Source: Micrasema longulum (Eukaryota > Arthropoda > Insecta > Trichoptera > Brachycentridae). From it: a stretch of DNA of 64,000 bases. Of the stretch, positions 32,650 through 43,639 are shown piece after piece. The stretch's first letter is position 1. Each line of letters opens with the position of its first letter. The position numbers and the translations under genes were made by a program. The notes below the pieces were generated by a model. It made no database searches, had not been told where the DNA came from, and saw only the letters and a program-made list of their open reading frames with translations. Location of the stretch: the NCBI GenBank assembly GCA_022494885.1, contig JAGVSM010000464.1, positions 62,001 to 126,000 of the forward strand. The letters run 5' to 3'.

Positions 32650-32960
32650 CATATTACAACAGAGATGAAGAACATTTAAGAGAAGGTAATATAGAAGTAT
32701 AGGCATCTACAGGGCTTATGACCTGTCAATGGCTGGTTTAAGTGGCCACTTTCACACTGTGTAACATTCACCATTCTGCCTATATTTGAACATCTATATT
32801 CCTTCAATTCTTTCATCTGTTGATGTTTGTGAAGTTAAAGTGCTGAAACCTTTATTTATGCGGGTGAGATTCGTCTAATTGAATTATTTCACCTACAACT
32901 AGGCAACGCCTGAAAATATTATTTTTTCAATATCTATACTTCTTCATGGACCAGGTAATT
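32650..32960 (+). repeat. FB1 fragment with extended tail
   Basis: ACAACAGAGATGAAGAACAT to TTCTTCATGGACCAGGTAAT. Nearly identical, tail included, to 40253-40560, so this longer form spread as a unit. Confidence 0.6.
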
Positions 32961-33687
32961 CAATTAGATTAGTTTTAACTAATTATTAAAATTAGAAAGT
33001 GACAGCCCTAACACATTTTTTCGTTTAGGCAAAATTGACAACCCAGAGGCTTAACCTATGCGGGTTTATTTGCCTATCGTCATAATTCTCGATTTAAGCT
33101 ACTGAAATGATCTGAAAAACCTTTGTCTATATTATGCAACAATAAAATCTTACCTTTGTATTTGCTATCGAGCAGAGTCGTAATTGGCCCGCAACAAATT
33201 ACACGCGCACTTTGACAGGTTCCGACAAGCCACTGAGTAAAGTTAGTGACTAAAGCTTCTGAGGGAAGTTAGTGACATAAATCTACTTTCGTCCTTAATG
33301 TACCGAATTTACCGAAATCAAATGGAAATATATAACCTTTGGGCGAAATGACGGTGGTACAAACGACTGATTGCGTTTTGTTTTATTGTCTTTCAAAATA
33401 ATAACGGTTTTGTGCAAAAAATATAAATGGTTGTTAAAAGTTGTTGATAAAAAAGCGCAAGATAATCCTAATGTAGGTTATTAACAAAATAAGTTTAAAT
33501 TATTTCTAAGAGCCCACAAACGTCTCCTCGAAATATTGGGAATGATTGGACCTTTAGTCTATTTTGTTTGAATTAAAAAATATGGTAATATTATATGTGC
33601 ATAAATGGTAAAATAACCGCTAGTAGACCCTCGCTACACTCACGATTCCAGCCAGTTTTTATTTCATGTTAATGTATATATATATAT
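32961..33687. other. No gene recognised
   Basis: AT-rich, no long frame. A near-repeat of AAAGTTAGTGACTAAAG / GAAGTTAGTGACATAAA is at 33238-33280. A (TA)n run precedes the mariner start. Confidence 0.35.
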
Positions 33688-34080
33688 GAGGGCGTATTGA
33701 TAATGAAGCTACCTAGCGCTAGATGGCAGCACAAACACAAAAAAGATTTTTTTTTTCCAAATTGCGATCTGTCAAACGGCAGCTGTTAAAATGACACCCA
33801 AATTCATCGATTAGTTTATTTGTTGTAGTCGTTTAAAGTAAACAACTTTTGTGTTTCTTGAAAAATGGAAAAAAGCGGATTTCGTGCAGTGATTTAACAC
33901 TATTATTTAAAGGAAAAACGGCGAAAGAGATAAAAGAAAAGCTCGATAAACATTACGGTGAGTCTGCTCCGTCAGATTACATGGTAAAATATTGGATTGC
34001 TGAATTTAAACGCTGCCGAACAAGCACTGCAACAATACCATCAACAGGAAGGCCAAATTTAAATTTAAAATTTAACGACT
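33688..34080 (+). pseudogene. mariner-family transposase, N-terminal fragment
   Basis: The 5' end GAGGGCGTATTGATAATGAA follows a TA run, as expected for a TA-target element. From 33866: MEKSGFRAVI then a stop and a frame change, then LFKGKTAKEIKEKLDKHYGE, MVKYWIAEFKRCRTSTA, STGRP. This is the paired helix-turn-helix DNA-binding region and GRP hinge of mariner transposases. The catalytic part and 3' end are gone. Confidence 0.75.
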
Positions 34081-34129
34081 AAAAAATAAAATATCACTAC
34101 AAAAAAGAACACAACCATTTATCTCATAA

Positions 34130-34570
34130 ATAAATAATAAAATTGATTCTCCAAACCTACTTGAAAGACTTTCATTCCGTGTGCCATCTAGACCGACAAG
34201 ACAAAATCTTATGTTTTACACTGAAAACGCGTCAACAAACTATTTTAAACAATCTACAATACCTAGAATATGCGACCAATATAACAATGTATTTACCTAG
34301 GCTGATATTTTTTGTGACAATGTATGTAAATTCAGGTCAAAAATTATAGAAATTTTGATAGAAGCAGACATTTAACTTTATTATTATTATTATATAAATA
34401 TTTTTTCATTTCGTTTCTTTTACATTTATTATATTGAATATAATTTAAATTATTGTATTAAGTGTAAACAATTGTTTTGGCGTGTGCGTGAGTTTCTTAC
34501 ACTAATATATAAAGAAATTGGCAATATATGTGTACATACTGTTTGTTTACCTAATAAAATAAATAAATTA
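34130..34570 (+). mobile_element. LINE 3' end
   Basis: Short C-terminal reading (KIDSPNLLERLSFRVPSR across a shift) and UTR TGTGACAATGTATGTAAATT ... GTTTACCTAATAAAATAAAT. Same as 41.74-42.18 kb and the host at 7.5-8.9 kb. Confidence 0.65.
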
Positions 34571-34744
34571 ATTAATAAATCTCTGACGTTGATCTTAATG
34601 AGGCATTTATTTATAAAAAAATCATTTTGTAAGCTATTCATGAGTTTTATTTATAATATATATAATTTATTAGTTATAATTGTCAGAACCTGAAATGACT
34701 TTTGTCCCTCTAGATTGCTCCAAAATAATACTGTGAGGCGGTTC

Positions 34745-35645
34745 GAGAAAATAAACAATTTGAGGTTTTGACGCCCGGTAGTATTGTACAGCTTTCATCA
34801 CCATTATCATTCCATGTCCGCTCCCTGTAGCATATGGTGTCCACGATATCGTCCAGGCATCTCTGCAGGCTCCTGTGCATCCTCCCAAGTCAGGTGCGCA
34901 TCCCGTAGTTCTGACATGACCTGCCGACGAACAGTCAGCAGTGGACGTCCAGGGCGTCGAGAACCTGATGCCTCCTAAGGTAGGCAAGCGTTATTAAGGC
35001 TCTCAGGAGGCATCCGCAGTACATGGCCAAGCCGACCGTTGATGACAGTTGTCCCCGGAGTTTGCTGCGTCCGTTATCTAATTACTTCATTGCGCACAAA
35101 GCCAAATCATCGCACTCCCAAGATTCTTCTGAGACACCTAATCTCAAAACTCAGTGTTTCGCTGTTTTGGGCCCTAGTGAGGTGCCACGATTCGCATCCA
35201 CAGAGGAGAATAGGTGTTATGCAGGCGTTATATAGGAGGCATTTGGTTTTCACTGAATAAATACCCGATCTCCAGAATGTGGCGCCTGTTCTTTCTTTTC
35301 AGCTTTCATTTTCCGTAATATATACTCCCAGGTATTTGAAACTTTCGACTCTTTCGGATTGGTTTGACAGAGTCAGGGGGTTTTAAGCATCGAGGCATGA
35401 AGTATTACACAGTACATGGGTTTTTGCAATATTCATTTTTAAACTCATGCATGCGGAGTACCTATTAAGGCTATCTACAGTGGCCTGAAGACCTGTGACT
35501 GAATCGTCAATTATAACCGCATCATCGGCATACTCTAGGTTGCAGAGTTTTCGGGAGGAGAAGATGGATATTCTTCGATCTAGTGGAATTGACTTCCTTA
35601 GGAAGAAGTCCGTGAAGATTATAAAAAGAAACGAGGCGAATTGTA
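34745..35645 (-). pseudogene. RTE-like LINE reverse transcriptase fragment
   Basis: Minus reading: FTDFFLRKSIPLDRRIS, LCNLEYADDAVIIDDSV (YADD at 35521-35532), LNRYSACMSLKMNIAKTHVL, SFKYLGVYIT, CITPILLCGCESWHLTRAQ, GRLGHVLRMPPESLN, then GSRRPGRPLLTVRRQ. Several frameshifts. It differs from the WFGHVERM family elsewhere in the window. Confidence 0.75.
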
Positions 35646-35807
35646 CAGCTTTAAGAGTACGATAAGGAGCTTATTAAAAATGCATTTACTGTCACTAAAT
35701 GAAGCCATCAAACAAAAACGTACACAAAGACTATCGATTTAAACTGTCATGGTTATCTACAGTTACGGGTACTCTGATCCGTCATATCGACTGGTGCCTA
35801 CATGTCA

Positions 35808-37981
35808 TCAATAATCGATCATTTTTAGTAATTTCACAGTAAGAACTTTCTCACCAATGTGATTTATTGAATGCTTAATTAAATCCTTTTTTTTTGAAAA
35901 TGTACATTCACACTCGGAGCAGTTGAATGGTTTGATGCCAGTATGGGTCAAAATATGCTTTGTTAAATTACGTTTACGTAAACATTTATACGGGCACTTT
36001 GAGCACGATAATGGTTTACAGTCAGTGTGAGTGTGAGTTAACATGTGCGATTTCAAATCATATTTTCGTAAAGATTTATATTCGCACTCTGAGCATGAGA
36101 ATACTTTCTTGCCAGAATGGGTTAACATGTGCGATTTCAAATTATATTTCAGAGCACACTTAAACTGGCACTCTGAGCATGAGAATAGTTTCTCTCTAGT
36201 GTGAGTCAACATGTGTAAGTTCAACCTGACTCTTTGTGAACATTTAAATTGGCACTCTGAGCATGAAAATGGTTTCTCACCAGTATGAGTTAACATGTGC
36301 GAATTCAAATAACGTCTCAGAGCACACTTATATTGGCACTCTGAGCATGAGAATGGTTTCTCGCCAGTATGAGTTAACATGTGATTTTTCAACTTATCTT
36401 TTCGAGAACATTTAAATTGGCATTCTGAGCATGAGAATGGTTTCTCGCCAGTATGAGTAAACATGTGTAATTTCAACTTATCTTTTCGAGAGAATTTTAA
36501 TTGGCATTCTGAGCATGAGAATGGTTTCACGCTAGAGTGAGTTAACATGTGTGATTTTAATGCAGCGCTGTTTAAAAATGTATGTTGGCATTCTGAGCAT
36601 GAGAATGGTTTCTCGCCAGTATGAGTAAACATGTGTAATTTCAACTTATCTTTTCGAGAGAATTTTAATTGGCATTCTGAGCATGAGAATGGTTTCACGC
36701 TAGAGTGAGTTAACATGTGTGATTTTAATGCAGCGCTGTTTAAAAATGTATGTTGGCATTCTGAGCATGAGAATAGTTTCTTAACATTATGAGTTAAAAT
36801 GTGCGATGTCAAAATACTCCTTCGTGAACATTTAAATTGACACTTTAAACAGGAAAAATTCTGCCTTTCTTGTGAACCTGAAATAAAAACACGAAAAATG
36901 TCATCTTTCCGCTGTACATTCTATAACAAACTAATTACTGAATATTTATTATTCGAAATGTTTAACTTATTAGTTTTTAAATTATATTAATGTCATAACA
37001 CTGTAACCATTAACATTTTTATATCCATAAATATGCCCAAACGCTCAGGCATGCCCAACGCGTACTTAGTCGTTCTTTGACCGCCAGTTAGGCGTGACGT
37101 TTAGAACCGAAACTAAAATGCCCGCCGGTGTCATAAAAGCGTGTAAAAATCTTTTGGATAAACACTGTAAAAAGGGTAATGTTACTTTTCATTGGTAAAT
37201 ATTTGATCTTAAAGCAATTAATATTTCAATATAAATATATTATTTTGTAAACGTCAAACTACGCCTAGCGGTGCAATTGCAAAGCTCTTCTTACTTACAG
37301 GGTTGCACTGATAGGAATACGCCAAAAAATATCATTAATAATACTAATAGTGATAATTATTAATGTAATTTATATAGATAGTGTATAGTACTATGGTATT
37401 CTTTTATTACATTTTGTATTGGTATTATGTATTGCCACAAAAACGTCTTTTTTATATACTGTTTCAAATAAGTTTTTTTATAACTCCTGGGAGTATAAAC
37501 TTAAAACCCACTTGTTCTCTAAATCATTTGAATAAATCCGTAGCATGTGACAACAAAATAAATTGTTTGAATTAAATTACAAATTTAAAAGCTTCAATTA
37601 AATTTATTTAACAATAGAATCACTACGTAAAGCGCCCTTGAGAAATATCTCAAGGGCGCTTTATATAATATATATTACGAAAATGGCGCTATATCAGTTA
37701 TCCATAATAATATATTTTTCGTGTATTAAATGATTTATTATAGTAAAATAATCAAAAAAACAAATCCAACACGCACAGCATCACCCAAAAAAGAAACATA
37801 TGAATAACAGTGACCGTGAAAACCTTTGCACTAATATAACCTTTTACTGTTTGAAATGTTATTGATTTTCGATTCATGATTTTTTTCCTTAATTCTTATC
37901 TATACTCCTAAGTACCAACACTAGTTTCCCTCTTTCTTTGTTTCATATTACACTTATTTCCTTCTTTTATATAAAATGGCT

Positions 37982-38017
<36 letters not shown>

Positions 38018-39258
38018 TTGTACATAATGTTATTTGTACATTGGCGGGCTTATTGCCAAATGGCAATTTCTTCCAACCAACCAATAAAATAAAAGTTTTA
38101 TTTTTATAATTCAAGTTACAGAACATATTCAATAGAAAAAAAAAAGATTAAAAAGTTAAAAATATATAAAAATAGAAATAAACGTATTTGTTTATAAATT
38201 ACCTTAAATCAAAACTATTACTCAATGGGAAAAAAGAAAAAAGGAAAGAGGGAGAGATTAAGGAAGAGAAAGGAGATGTTTCTTCAGACGTGATTTAAAC
38301 AGAGATAATGTAGTAACATCTTTGATGGTGGATGGGAGATGATTCCACAGTCGAGCCGCATGGACACTATATGAGTTAGAGAAGAAAGAGGAATTGTGTA
38401 TGGGTATTAAGAGAGTGCCTTGAGAATGAGAACGAAGAGGTAAACCATGAACTGATAAGCGTTGAAATTTTTCACACAGGTATATAGGAGCGTTAGGACT
38501 ATGAAGTACATTGAACAGAAGTGAGAGGGAGTGATAGTCTCTCCGTCTTTACATATGTCTTAAAAAATCGCAGAATACGCGAAAATATATTTAAAAATAC
38601 AACTCTGCTGCCGGATCAATATTACATCAGTAATTACGCATAAGGAGTTTGGTCCTCTGCGTACCATCATATTATATAGTCCGCAGACGTAATCTCAGAA
38701 CAAATAATGAAGGAGGAAGTATAACTTACTTGAGGAAATTTCATCGTAACGGGAGGAATCCAAGCATTCCTGTTTAATGTCCTGATTTTTAATATCCATA
38801 TTTGTGTAGATAATATTATCACTGCTTTCCGGTTCAGCTTTCACCGTAGCAACACATGGCTCCTCGTTTCTATAAGGACGTGACGCTCTTTCCCCGGCAA
38901 GGTTAATTTCTACTTTCACATCGCCAGTCCCCGGTTCAGCCTTCACAGTAGAATAATCTGGCTCCTCGCTCCTCGCTTCCGCAGTATAAAGAATATCTCC
39001 ATCTACATCGCCAGTCCCCGGTTCAGCTTTCACAGAAGCAACACCTGGCTTCCCACTTATGTAGGAATGTGATGCTCTTTCCCCAGCATAAAGAATTTCC
39101 ACTTTCACATAGCCAGTCCCCGGTTCAGCCTTCACAGCAGCATAACCTGGCTCCTCGATTCTATAGAGACGAGACGCCCCTTCCTCAGTATGGAGTATAT
39201 CTCCTTCTACATCGTCAATCCCCGGTTCCACCTTAATATTCATCGAAGCGATTTCCAT
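35808..39258 (-). CDS. C2H2 zinc-finger protein, array unit 1 (2 coding exons)
   Basis: Exon A (39258-38730) opens MEIASMNIKVEPGIDD and has about four acidic modules. Eight psi-K-x-E motifs are visible (IKVE, VKAE, VKVE, IKQE). It ends TCA-A|GTAAGT. Exon B starts at 36877 after ATTTCAG and joins in phase 1 to make Ser. Predicted length is 532 residues. Exon B encodes 12 C2H2 fingers (C-x2-C-x12-H-x3-H), most with TGEKPFSC linkers. Fingers 2-3 and 4-5 are exact copies of each other. Unit 1 alone keeps the 12th finger (CSECECTF...HSINH). The probable role is nuclear sequence-specific DNA binding; the N-terminus may be sumoylated (inference). The frame upstream of the ATG is open to the exon start, so an earlier coding exon is not excluded. 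The intron (36878-38729) is swollen by transposon fragments. Confidence 0.8.
36421..36756 (-). repeat. Perfect 168-bp tandem duplication inside the finger exon
   Basis: Bases 36421-36588 and 36589-36756 are identical by eye over 168 bases. Each encodes two fingers, CSECQHTFLNSAALKSHMLTH-type and CSECQLKFSRKDKLKLHMFTH-type. Exact identity points to a very recent event or conversion. Confidence 0.85.
36890..37215 (+). pseudogene. THAP-like first exon fragment in the intron of unit 1
   Basis: From ATG at 37119: MPAGVIKACKNLLDKHCKKG then NVTFHW and a GTAAAT donor-like site. C...C spacing and TFHW fit the start of a THAP domain. The upstream CCCAACGCGTACTTAGTCG also occurs near 24800. It runs antisense to the zinc-finger gene. 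The ends of the element are not defined. Confidence 0.4.
37465..37720 (+). mobile_element. L2-like LINE 3' end with hairpin
   Basis: The C-terminal scrap SLNHLNKSVACD and tail contain AAAGCGCCCTTGAG then CTCAAGGGCGCTTT, a perfect 14-bp stem with a 6-base loop, then AAATGGCGCTATATCAG. Same family as 12618-13545. Confidence 0.65.
37757..37835 (+). mobile_element. Penelope terminal fragment
   Basis: AAATCCAACACGCACAGC, ATCACCCAAAAAAGAAAC and CAGTGACCGTGAAAACC match the outer end of the element at 2797-3542. Confidence 0.55.
37980..38550 (-). mobile_element. LINE 3' end (minus) in the intron of unit 1
   Basis: Inverted TTTATTTATTTATTTATT tail, hairpin at GGCTTATTGCCAAATGGCAA, then a minus-strand C-terminus with HAARLWNHLPSTIKDVTTLS and LFKSRLKKH, typical of LINE RT ends. 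A sense copy is at 49430-49770. Confidence 0.7.
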
Positions 39259-39302
39259 AACTCTGGTTTGGAGAGCAGTTAAAGAGTAATTCTTTGATTT
39301 AT
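38730..39302 (-). other. Coding exon A of unit 1 (acidic psi-K-x-E module exon)
   Basis: Acceptor TTTATTTTCAG before 39302, ATG at 39258, donor GTAAGT at 38729. The 44 bases before the ATG are open in frame (KSKNYSLTALQTRV) and similar in unit 2 (KSKNYFVTVLETRV). They are either conserved 5' UTR or coding. Confidence 0.7.
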
Positions 39303-39452
39303 CTGAAAATAAATATCCTATAAATGGAACAATACATTTAAATCAAAAATAAAATAATCAATGCCAGTGTCTTTCCTCTTTCTTCGTGATATTTTTAAAT
39401 AGCCAATTAATTACTTAATAAACTGTGAAACGGGGCTTATTAAATCTGTTTA

Positions 39453-40078
39453 TTTTTTGTACCACAACAATCCAGGAAGCCCAATAATAGTGTAAAATTA
39501 CAGCAAAGAACACCCAGGTTTGATATATTTTTTATACTTTATATAAATGTATAAACATATTATCATATTACATACATTTTTTGTACACTATGCCCAGCTA
39601 ACAAGGGTACTTACCCCGTTCCAAGCTAGGCAATAAGATTTTAATGCGTGATTATTATTTACAAATTAAAAGAAAGAACAGATCCATAAAATAGTATGAA
39701 CTTACTAGTATACACATATTGATACATACATATATATATATACATAAACACATATAAACAAACATACATTTATATGTATATATATATACATACACACATA
39801 CATATACCCATGCGCATACACATACATACATAAAATATACAAAACATCATTTGTATTTTTTTCATTTTTTATATTTTATTTTCAACATCCAGTAAGAATC
39901 TCAAATCCGCGGCATTCATCAACCTCATTGACCACGACCAACGTCATGAAAGAGCGATTATTTTTTACATTTTACTATTACTTTAAATTAGATTAAATTT
40001 TTGTGTTCTCACCAGAAATCCAGCCCCGGGACCTTGAAAGAGTCATGCGTCTTAACTACTACACCAGAATCACTTTTA
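39453..40078 (-). mobile_element. SINE1 split by a LINE end
   Basis: SINE1 parts: GTACCACAACAATCCAGGAA ... CACCCAGGTTTGA (left) and TTTTTGTGTTCTCACCAGAA ... CTTAACTACTACACC (right). Between them (about 39518-39990) is a minus-strand LINE end with CGTTCCAAGCTAGGCAATAA, an AC/AT microsatellite (39720-39835) and a C-terminus MNAADLRFLLDVENK. SINE1 is shared with units 2 and 3 at the same place. Confidence 0.7.
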
Positions 40079-40252
40079 GCCTAATTTACTCGTATGTTTC
40101 CCCGTTATAAGTTGAGTAGATTAAAATAATATAATGTAGATAAAATGTAAATTAAATATTATCTAACCAAAATCTTTCAATGGCGCATGTCTCATTTTTT
40201 GTTGAATTAGCAACACGGGATGACAAATAATTACAAATAATAATTAAGATTT

Positions 40253-40559
40253 TACAACAGAGATGAAGAACATTTAAGAGAAGGTAATATAGAAGTCTAG
40301 GCATCTACAGGGCTTATGACCTGTCAATGGCTGGTTTAAGTGGCCACTTTACACACTGTGTAACATTCACCATTCTGCCTATATTTGAACATCTATATTC
40401 CTTCAATTCTTTCATCTGTTGATGTTTGTGAAGTTAAAGAGCTGAAACCTTTATTTATGCGGGTGAGATTCATCTAATTGAATTATTTCACCTACATACT
40501 AGGCAACGCCTGAAAATATTATTTTTTCAATTTCTATACTTCTTCATGGACCAGGTAAT
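40253..40559 (+). repeat. FB1 fragment with extended tail
   Basis: ACAACAGAGATGAAGAACAT ... ACTAGGCAACGCCTGAAAAT ... CATGGACCAGGTAATT. Twin of 32650-32960, directly followed by the complete FB1. Confidence 0.65.
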
Positions 40560-41050
40560 TTATCAACAATATTTTGAGTTTGTCCAAAATTTTGTAGACA
40601 AGGACTGGATTCAACTCCCTGGGGAGCTGTTTATATTAACATTTTACAACAGAGATGAAGAGCATTTAAGAGAAGGTAATATAGAAGTCTAGACATCTAC
40701 AGGGCTCATGACCTGCCAATGGCTGGTTTAAGTGGCCACTTTACACACTGTGTAACATTCATCTCTTTCAGCTCTTTAACTTCACAAACATCAACAGATG
40801 AAAGAATTGAAGGAATATAGATGTTCAAATATAGGCAGAATGGTGAATGTTACACAGTGTGTAAAGTGGCCACTTAAACCAGCAATTGACAGGTCATAAG
40901 CCCTGTAGATGCCTGGACTTCTATATTACCTTCTCTTTAATGTTCTTCATCTCTGTTGTAAAATGTTAATATAAACAGCTCCCCAGGGAGTTGAATCCAG
41001 TCCTTGTCTACAAAAATTTGGACAAACTCAAAATATTGTTAAAATATTAA
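40560..41050. repeat. Complete FB1 foldback element
   Basis: Left end CAACAATATTTTGAGTTTGT, right end CAAACTCAAAATATTGTTAA. The two halves are inverted copies through GACAAGGACTGGATTCAACT, CCCTGGGGAGCTG, the AGAGATGAAGA segment and ACAGGGCTYATGACCTG. The right half has an extra segment, with ATCTATATTCC inverted, near the centre. About 490 bases, no ORF. Reference copy for the other FB1 pieces. Confidence 0.75.
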
Positions 41051-41079
41051 GGTTATTATTATTTTGAGAAAAAATATTT

Positions 41080-42530
41080 CTTATCTTCAAAACCAATCAT
41101 ATAATATTAGTCTAACAAGAAAGGATCACCGGAAAATCCGCCACTCTCGTGCCAGCCAAACATCGCTACAAAGCGAGAGTGAAACCCTCAAACAAGACTG
41201 GTTAACTCCAACAGAGTAAGCTGGATTCGTTAAACGCAAAGGCAAATGACATCACACACACTTATTTTATAAAACAATAATGAGTTCGCAAATTTTCAAT
41301 AAATATGAATAAATTGTACAGCATTTTTAAATACTGCCGAGAGTCCTTCTGTAATTTTGACGTGTCTCGGTGTTAAATGAAATATTAAAACTTATAATAT
41401 GCTAACATACTATTTTGTAATCGGTATTTCATTCAATTAAGCGACTTTAGCTAATGCTTTAACTTATGTAAATGCTTATTCTGTCTGTAGCGAATTCACA
41501 ATGGTAATTATTCCATACTAGTACTATAACAAATAGTCAAATTCGCGACTTAGGTGTTATTATTGATACGAAACTAATGTTTAATATTCATATTGAATCA
41601 GTCCTAAAAAAACATATAAAATGGTCGGACTTACTACCGGTTAAACATTAACTTTTCTAATAATGCTGAAAGTATGCAGTACCATGGAATAAACTCTCTT
41701 AAAAATCGAATAATAATGTTGGACCAGTTATTTTTATTCAAATGAATAAATAATAAAATTGATTCTCCTAACCTACTAGAAAGACTTCCATTCCGTGTGC
41801 CATCTAGACCGACAAGACCAAATCTTTTGTTTACACTGAAAACGCGTCAACAAACTATTTTAAACAATCTACAATACCTAGAATATGCGACCAATATAAC
41901 AATGTATTTACCTAGGCTGATATTTTCTGTGACAATGTATGTAAATTTAGGTCAAAAATTATAGAAATTTTGAGAGAAACAGACATTTAACATTATTATT
42001 ATGTAAATACTTTTTCTTTTCGTTTCTTTTACATTTATTATATTGAACATAATTTAAATTATTGTATTAAGTGTAAACAATTTTTTTGGTGTATGCGTGA
42101 GTTTCTTACACTAATATACAAAGAAATTGGCAATATATATGTACATACTGTTTGTTTACCTAATAAAATAAATAAATAAATAACTAGACTGTTTCAGACA
42201 AAGAGTAGAAGAATTCACCTCTAGCTAACACGCTTGCCTCACGTTCGGGAGTTCCATGTTCCATTCTTTTGCGGTGTTACAAATAAAAGAAATATTGTTC
42301 TATCTTACATTATGAAATTGTTACTTACTGTTTGTAGTGATTTGTAAGCAAAAACTCAGTTTATTTGTTCATTAATATTGTAATTTACATTTTTACTATC
42401 CCGAGCCACCGGGACGCGCACAGTTAAGAAATTGACAGGAGAACCACAGATAAATGTAATATGGTAGATAATCCACAAACAATAGAAGAAATTTTAAATA
42501 AACGTAATTTTTTAATCCCTCAAACACAAG
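41080..42530 (-). repeat. Upstream paralogous block, unit 1 (5' UTR exon and promoter region)
   Basis: Shares GAATTCACAATGGTAATTAT, CTAACACGCTTGCCTCACG and TTGACAGGAGAACCACAGAT with 47345-48130 and 56165-56890. On minus a conserved donor CA|GTAAGTAAC at 42328 marks the end of a probable non-coding first exon. A LINE inserted at 41522-42182 (ACTAG duplicated) is absent from the other units. Confidence 0.6.
41522..42182 (+). mobile_element. LINE 3' end inserted in unit 1
   Basis: NSQIRDLGVIIDTKLMFNIH (RT C-terminal region) and, after shifts, LPFRVPSRPTRPNLLFTLK. UTR and tail as at 34.13-34.57 kb. ACTAG at 41517-41521 and 42183-42187 is the target duplication. Confidence 0.75.
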
Positions 42531-42645
42531 CTGGGGTGCTATTCTGAATCACTTTTGTGGCAGGAGAAAACAGTTTTTCTCGTGTATTTTGTATGTAAAT
42601 ATGCGAGATAAAACGGCCACGATAGCGTTTGGAATACCAGCCCTG
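42531..42645. repeat. MITE, second copy
   Basis: CTGGGGTGCTATTCTGAA at the left and TTTGGAATACCAGCCCTG at the right are inverted ends matching the 5338-5440 element. Confidence 0.6.
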
Positions 42646-42743
42646 TTTTCTTTACTAAAGCTGGCGCGTTCGCAAAACTCACAGGATGTTGATTTAAAAA
42701 AGGTTATCATAAATTTTAACCAAATGTCCTATCTTTATTGTTA

Positions 42744-43466
42744 AATAGTCCAGAAAGGGCGTAGAATCATATTTGAATACATCGAACTGTGTCTAAAAAT
42801 TCCCATACTTTGCAACCCACTTTTGCCGCGCGCATTCGTGTAGTCGCCGCGTAATGTTGCCGGATAGTAAAAAAAAATCATAACTCAAATATATGGTAAA
42901 AAAAGGAATTTGTTAATTTCTCTAAAAGTTTATTGTACACGCGGAAATATTGATTGACACAACAGAGTAGATAAGTAAAGGGTCATTTAATAAGAGTAGT
43001 TGAATTAGTGAACTTTGAACTTAAAATTTAAAACAAATTTTATTTTACATAAAACTGATATTTTTATATCATGTTAAAAAATATTTGATGTTTTAAAGAT
43101 AGTGTAGGTTAAATGTCCATCACGGCGTTGTTAAATCCGAGGTCCAATTTTCATTATTTCTCTCATTAGATGAGCAAAGTAGGGTAAATAAATTAACTTC
43201 CTTGGCAACACTAACGAAATGTCCGTTTTGTTTTCTTTGACAATCTGACAGATGGAATAATAATTTATTTTTTCAGTAATGCATTTGTTACTTACACATG
43301 CATTTGATAATTACACATAAAATGTGATCCCATCCTGTTTCGTACTGCGAGTTGCGTACTGAGCGACGACTACAAAGAAACTCATGGGTCAAAACGTAAT
43401 ACTACTCTTTTAAGGAGTAGTTTAGTCGCCTTCTGTTTGATGCGCGTTTGCGGTTTCTGGACTATT
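42744..43466 (-). mobile_element. THAP-exon MITE, complete copy
   Basis: Ends AATAGTCCAGAAA (42744-42756) and TTTCTGGACTATT (43454-43466) are inverted repeats. On minus the THAP region is near 43340-43380 but has lost the CCVxxKC start, retaining CACATTTTATGTGTAATT-like sequence. It keeps both termini and is about 720 bases, so it defines the family. Confidence 0.7.
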
Positions 43467-43489
43467 CTTAATTCTAAGCATGAAACCTA

Positions 43490-43635
43490 TGGGCTGTTCA
43501 TAGTATCCGCAAAATTCTACGCCAGCACCACATTCTGAACGCGTCTATCTTTTTTCTTTCTTTTTTTATATCGGTCCATGTTTTTGCAGCGTACAAAAAT
43601 ATAGGAAAAATTACGGTTTGGACTATTTTTTATAT
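43490..43635 (-). pseudogene. RTE-like LINE scrap
   Basis: Minus reading PIFLYAAKTWTDIKKERK then KIDAFRMWCWRRILRIL matches the PIxLYGAETWTL...KIDAFEMWCWRRMLRI block of RTE-like RTs. Confidence 0.65.
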
Positions 43636-43639
43636 GCTT

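Larger units (their letters stand above)
28917..32655 (-). mobile_element. RTE-like LINE copy split by LINE and piggyBac
   Basis: The 3' end (28917-28989) reads CCATCACGCCGTTTCCCCGT to TCTCTGCATAC. The copy resumes at 32278 with CATACAGACCTCGCTCCCTC and runs to about 32655. Minus reading there: MRSLGRMCGETMHDRCTNVE, RVKKGALRRFGHVE, RPRKAWHDRVHQILEDGHVE. CATAC at 28985-28989 and 32278-32282 is the target duplication of the inserted LINE. Confidence 0.8.

Noticed and set aside
35960..36163. Plus-strand ORFs antisense to the zinc-finger exons (also 52587-52799, 61226-61408)
   Set aside because: They are mirror frames of the repeated finger codons; the minus strand has the conserved C2H2 spacing and splice sites.
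36421..36756. CRISPR-like or satellite array because of regular repeats in the finger exons
   Set aside because: The 84-base period is the finger-plus-linker codon unit and is fully coding.
42744..43466. TTAA target duplication at the THAP-MITE ends
   Set aside because: The TTAA lies within CTTAATTCTA shared by different copies, so it is more likely part of the terminal repeat.
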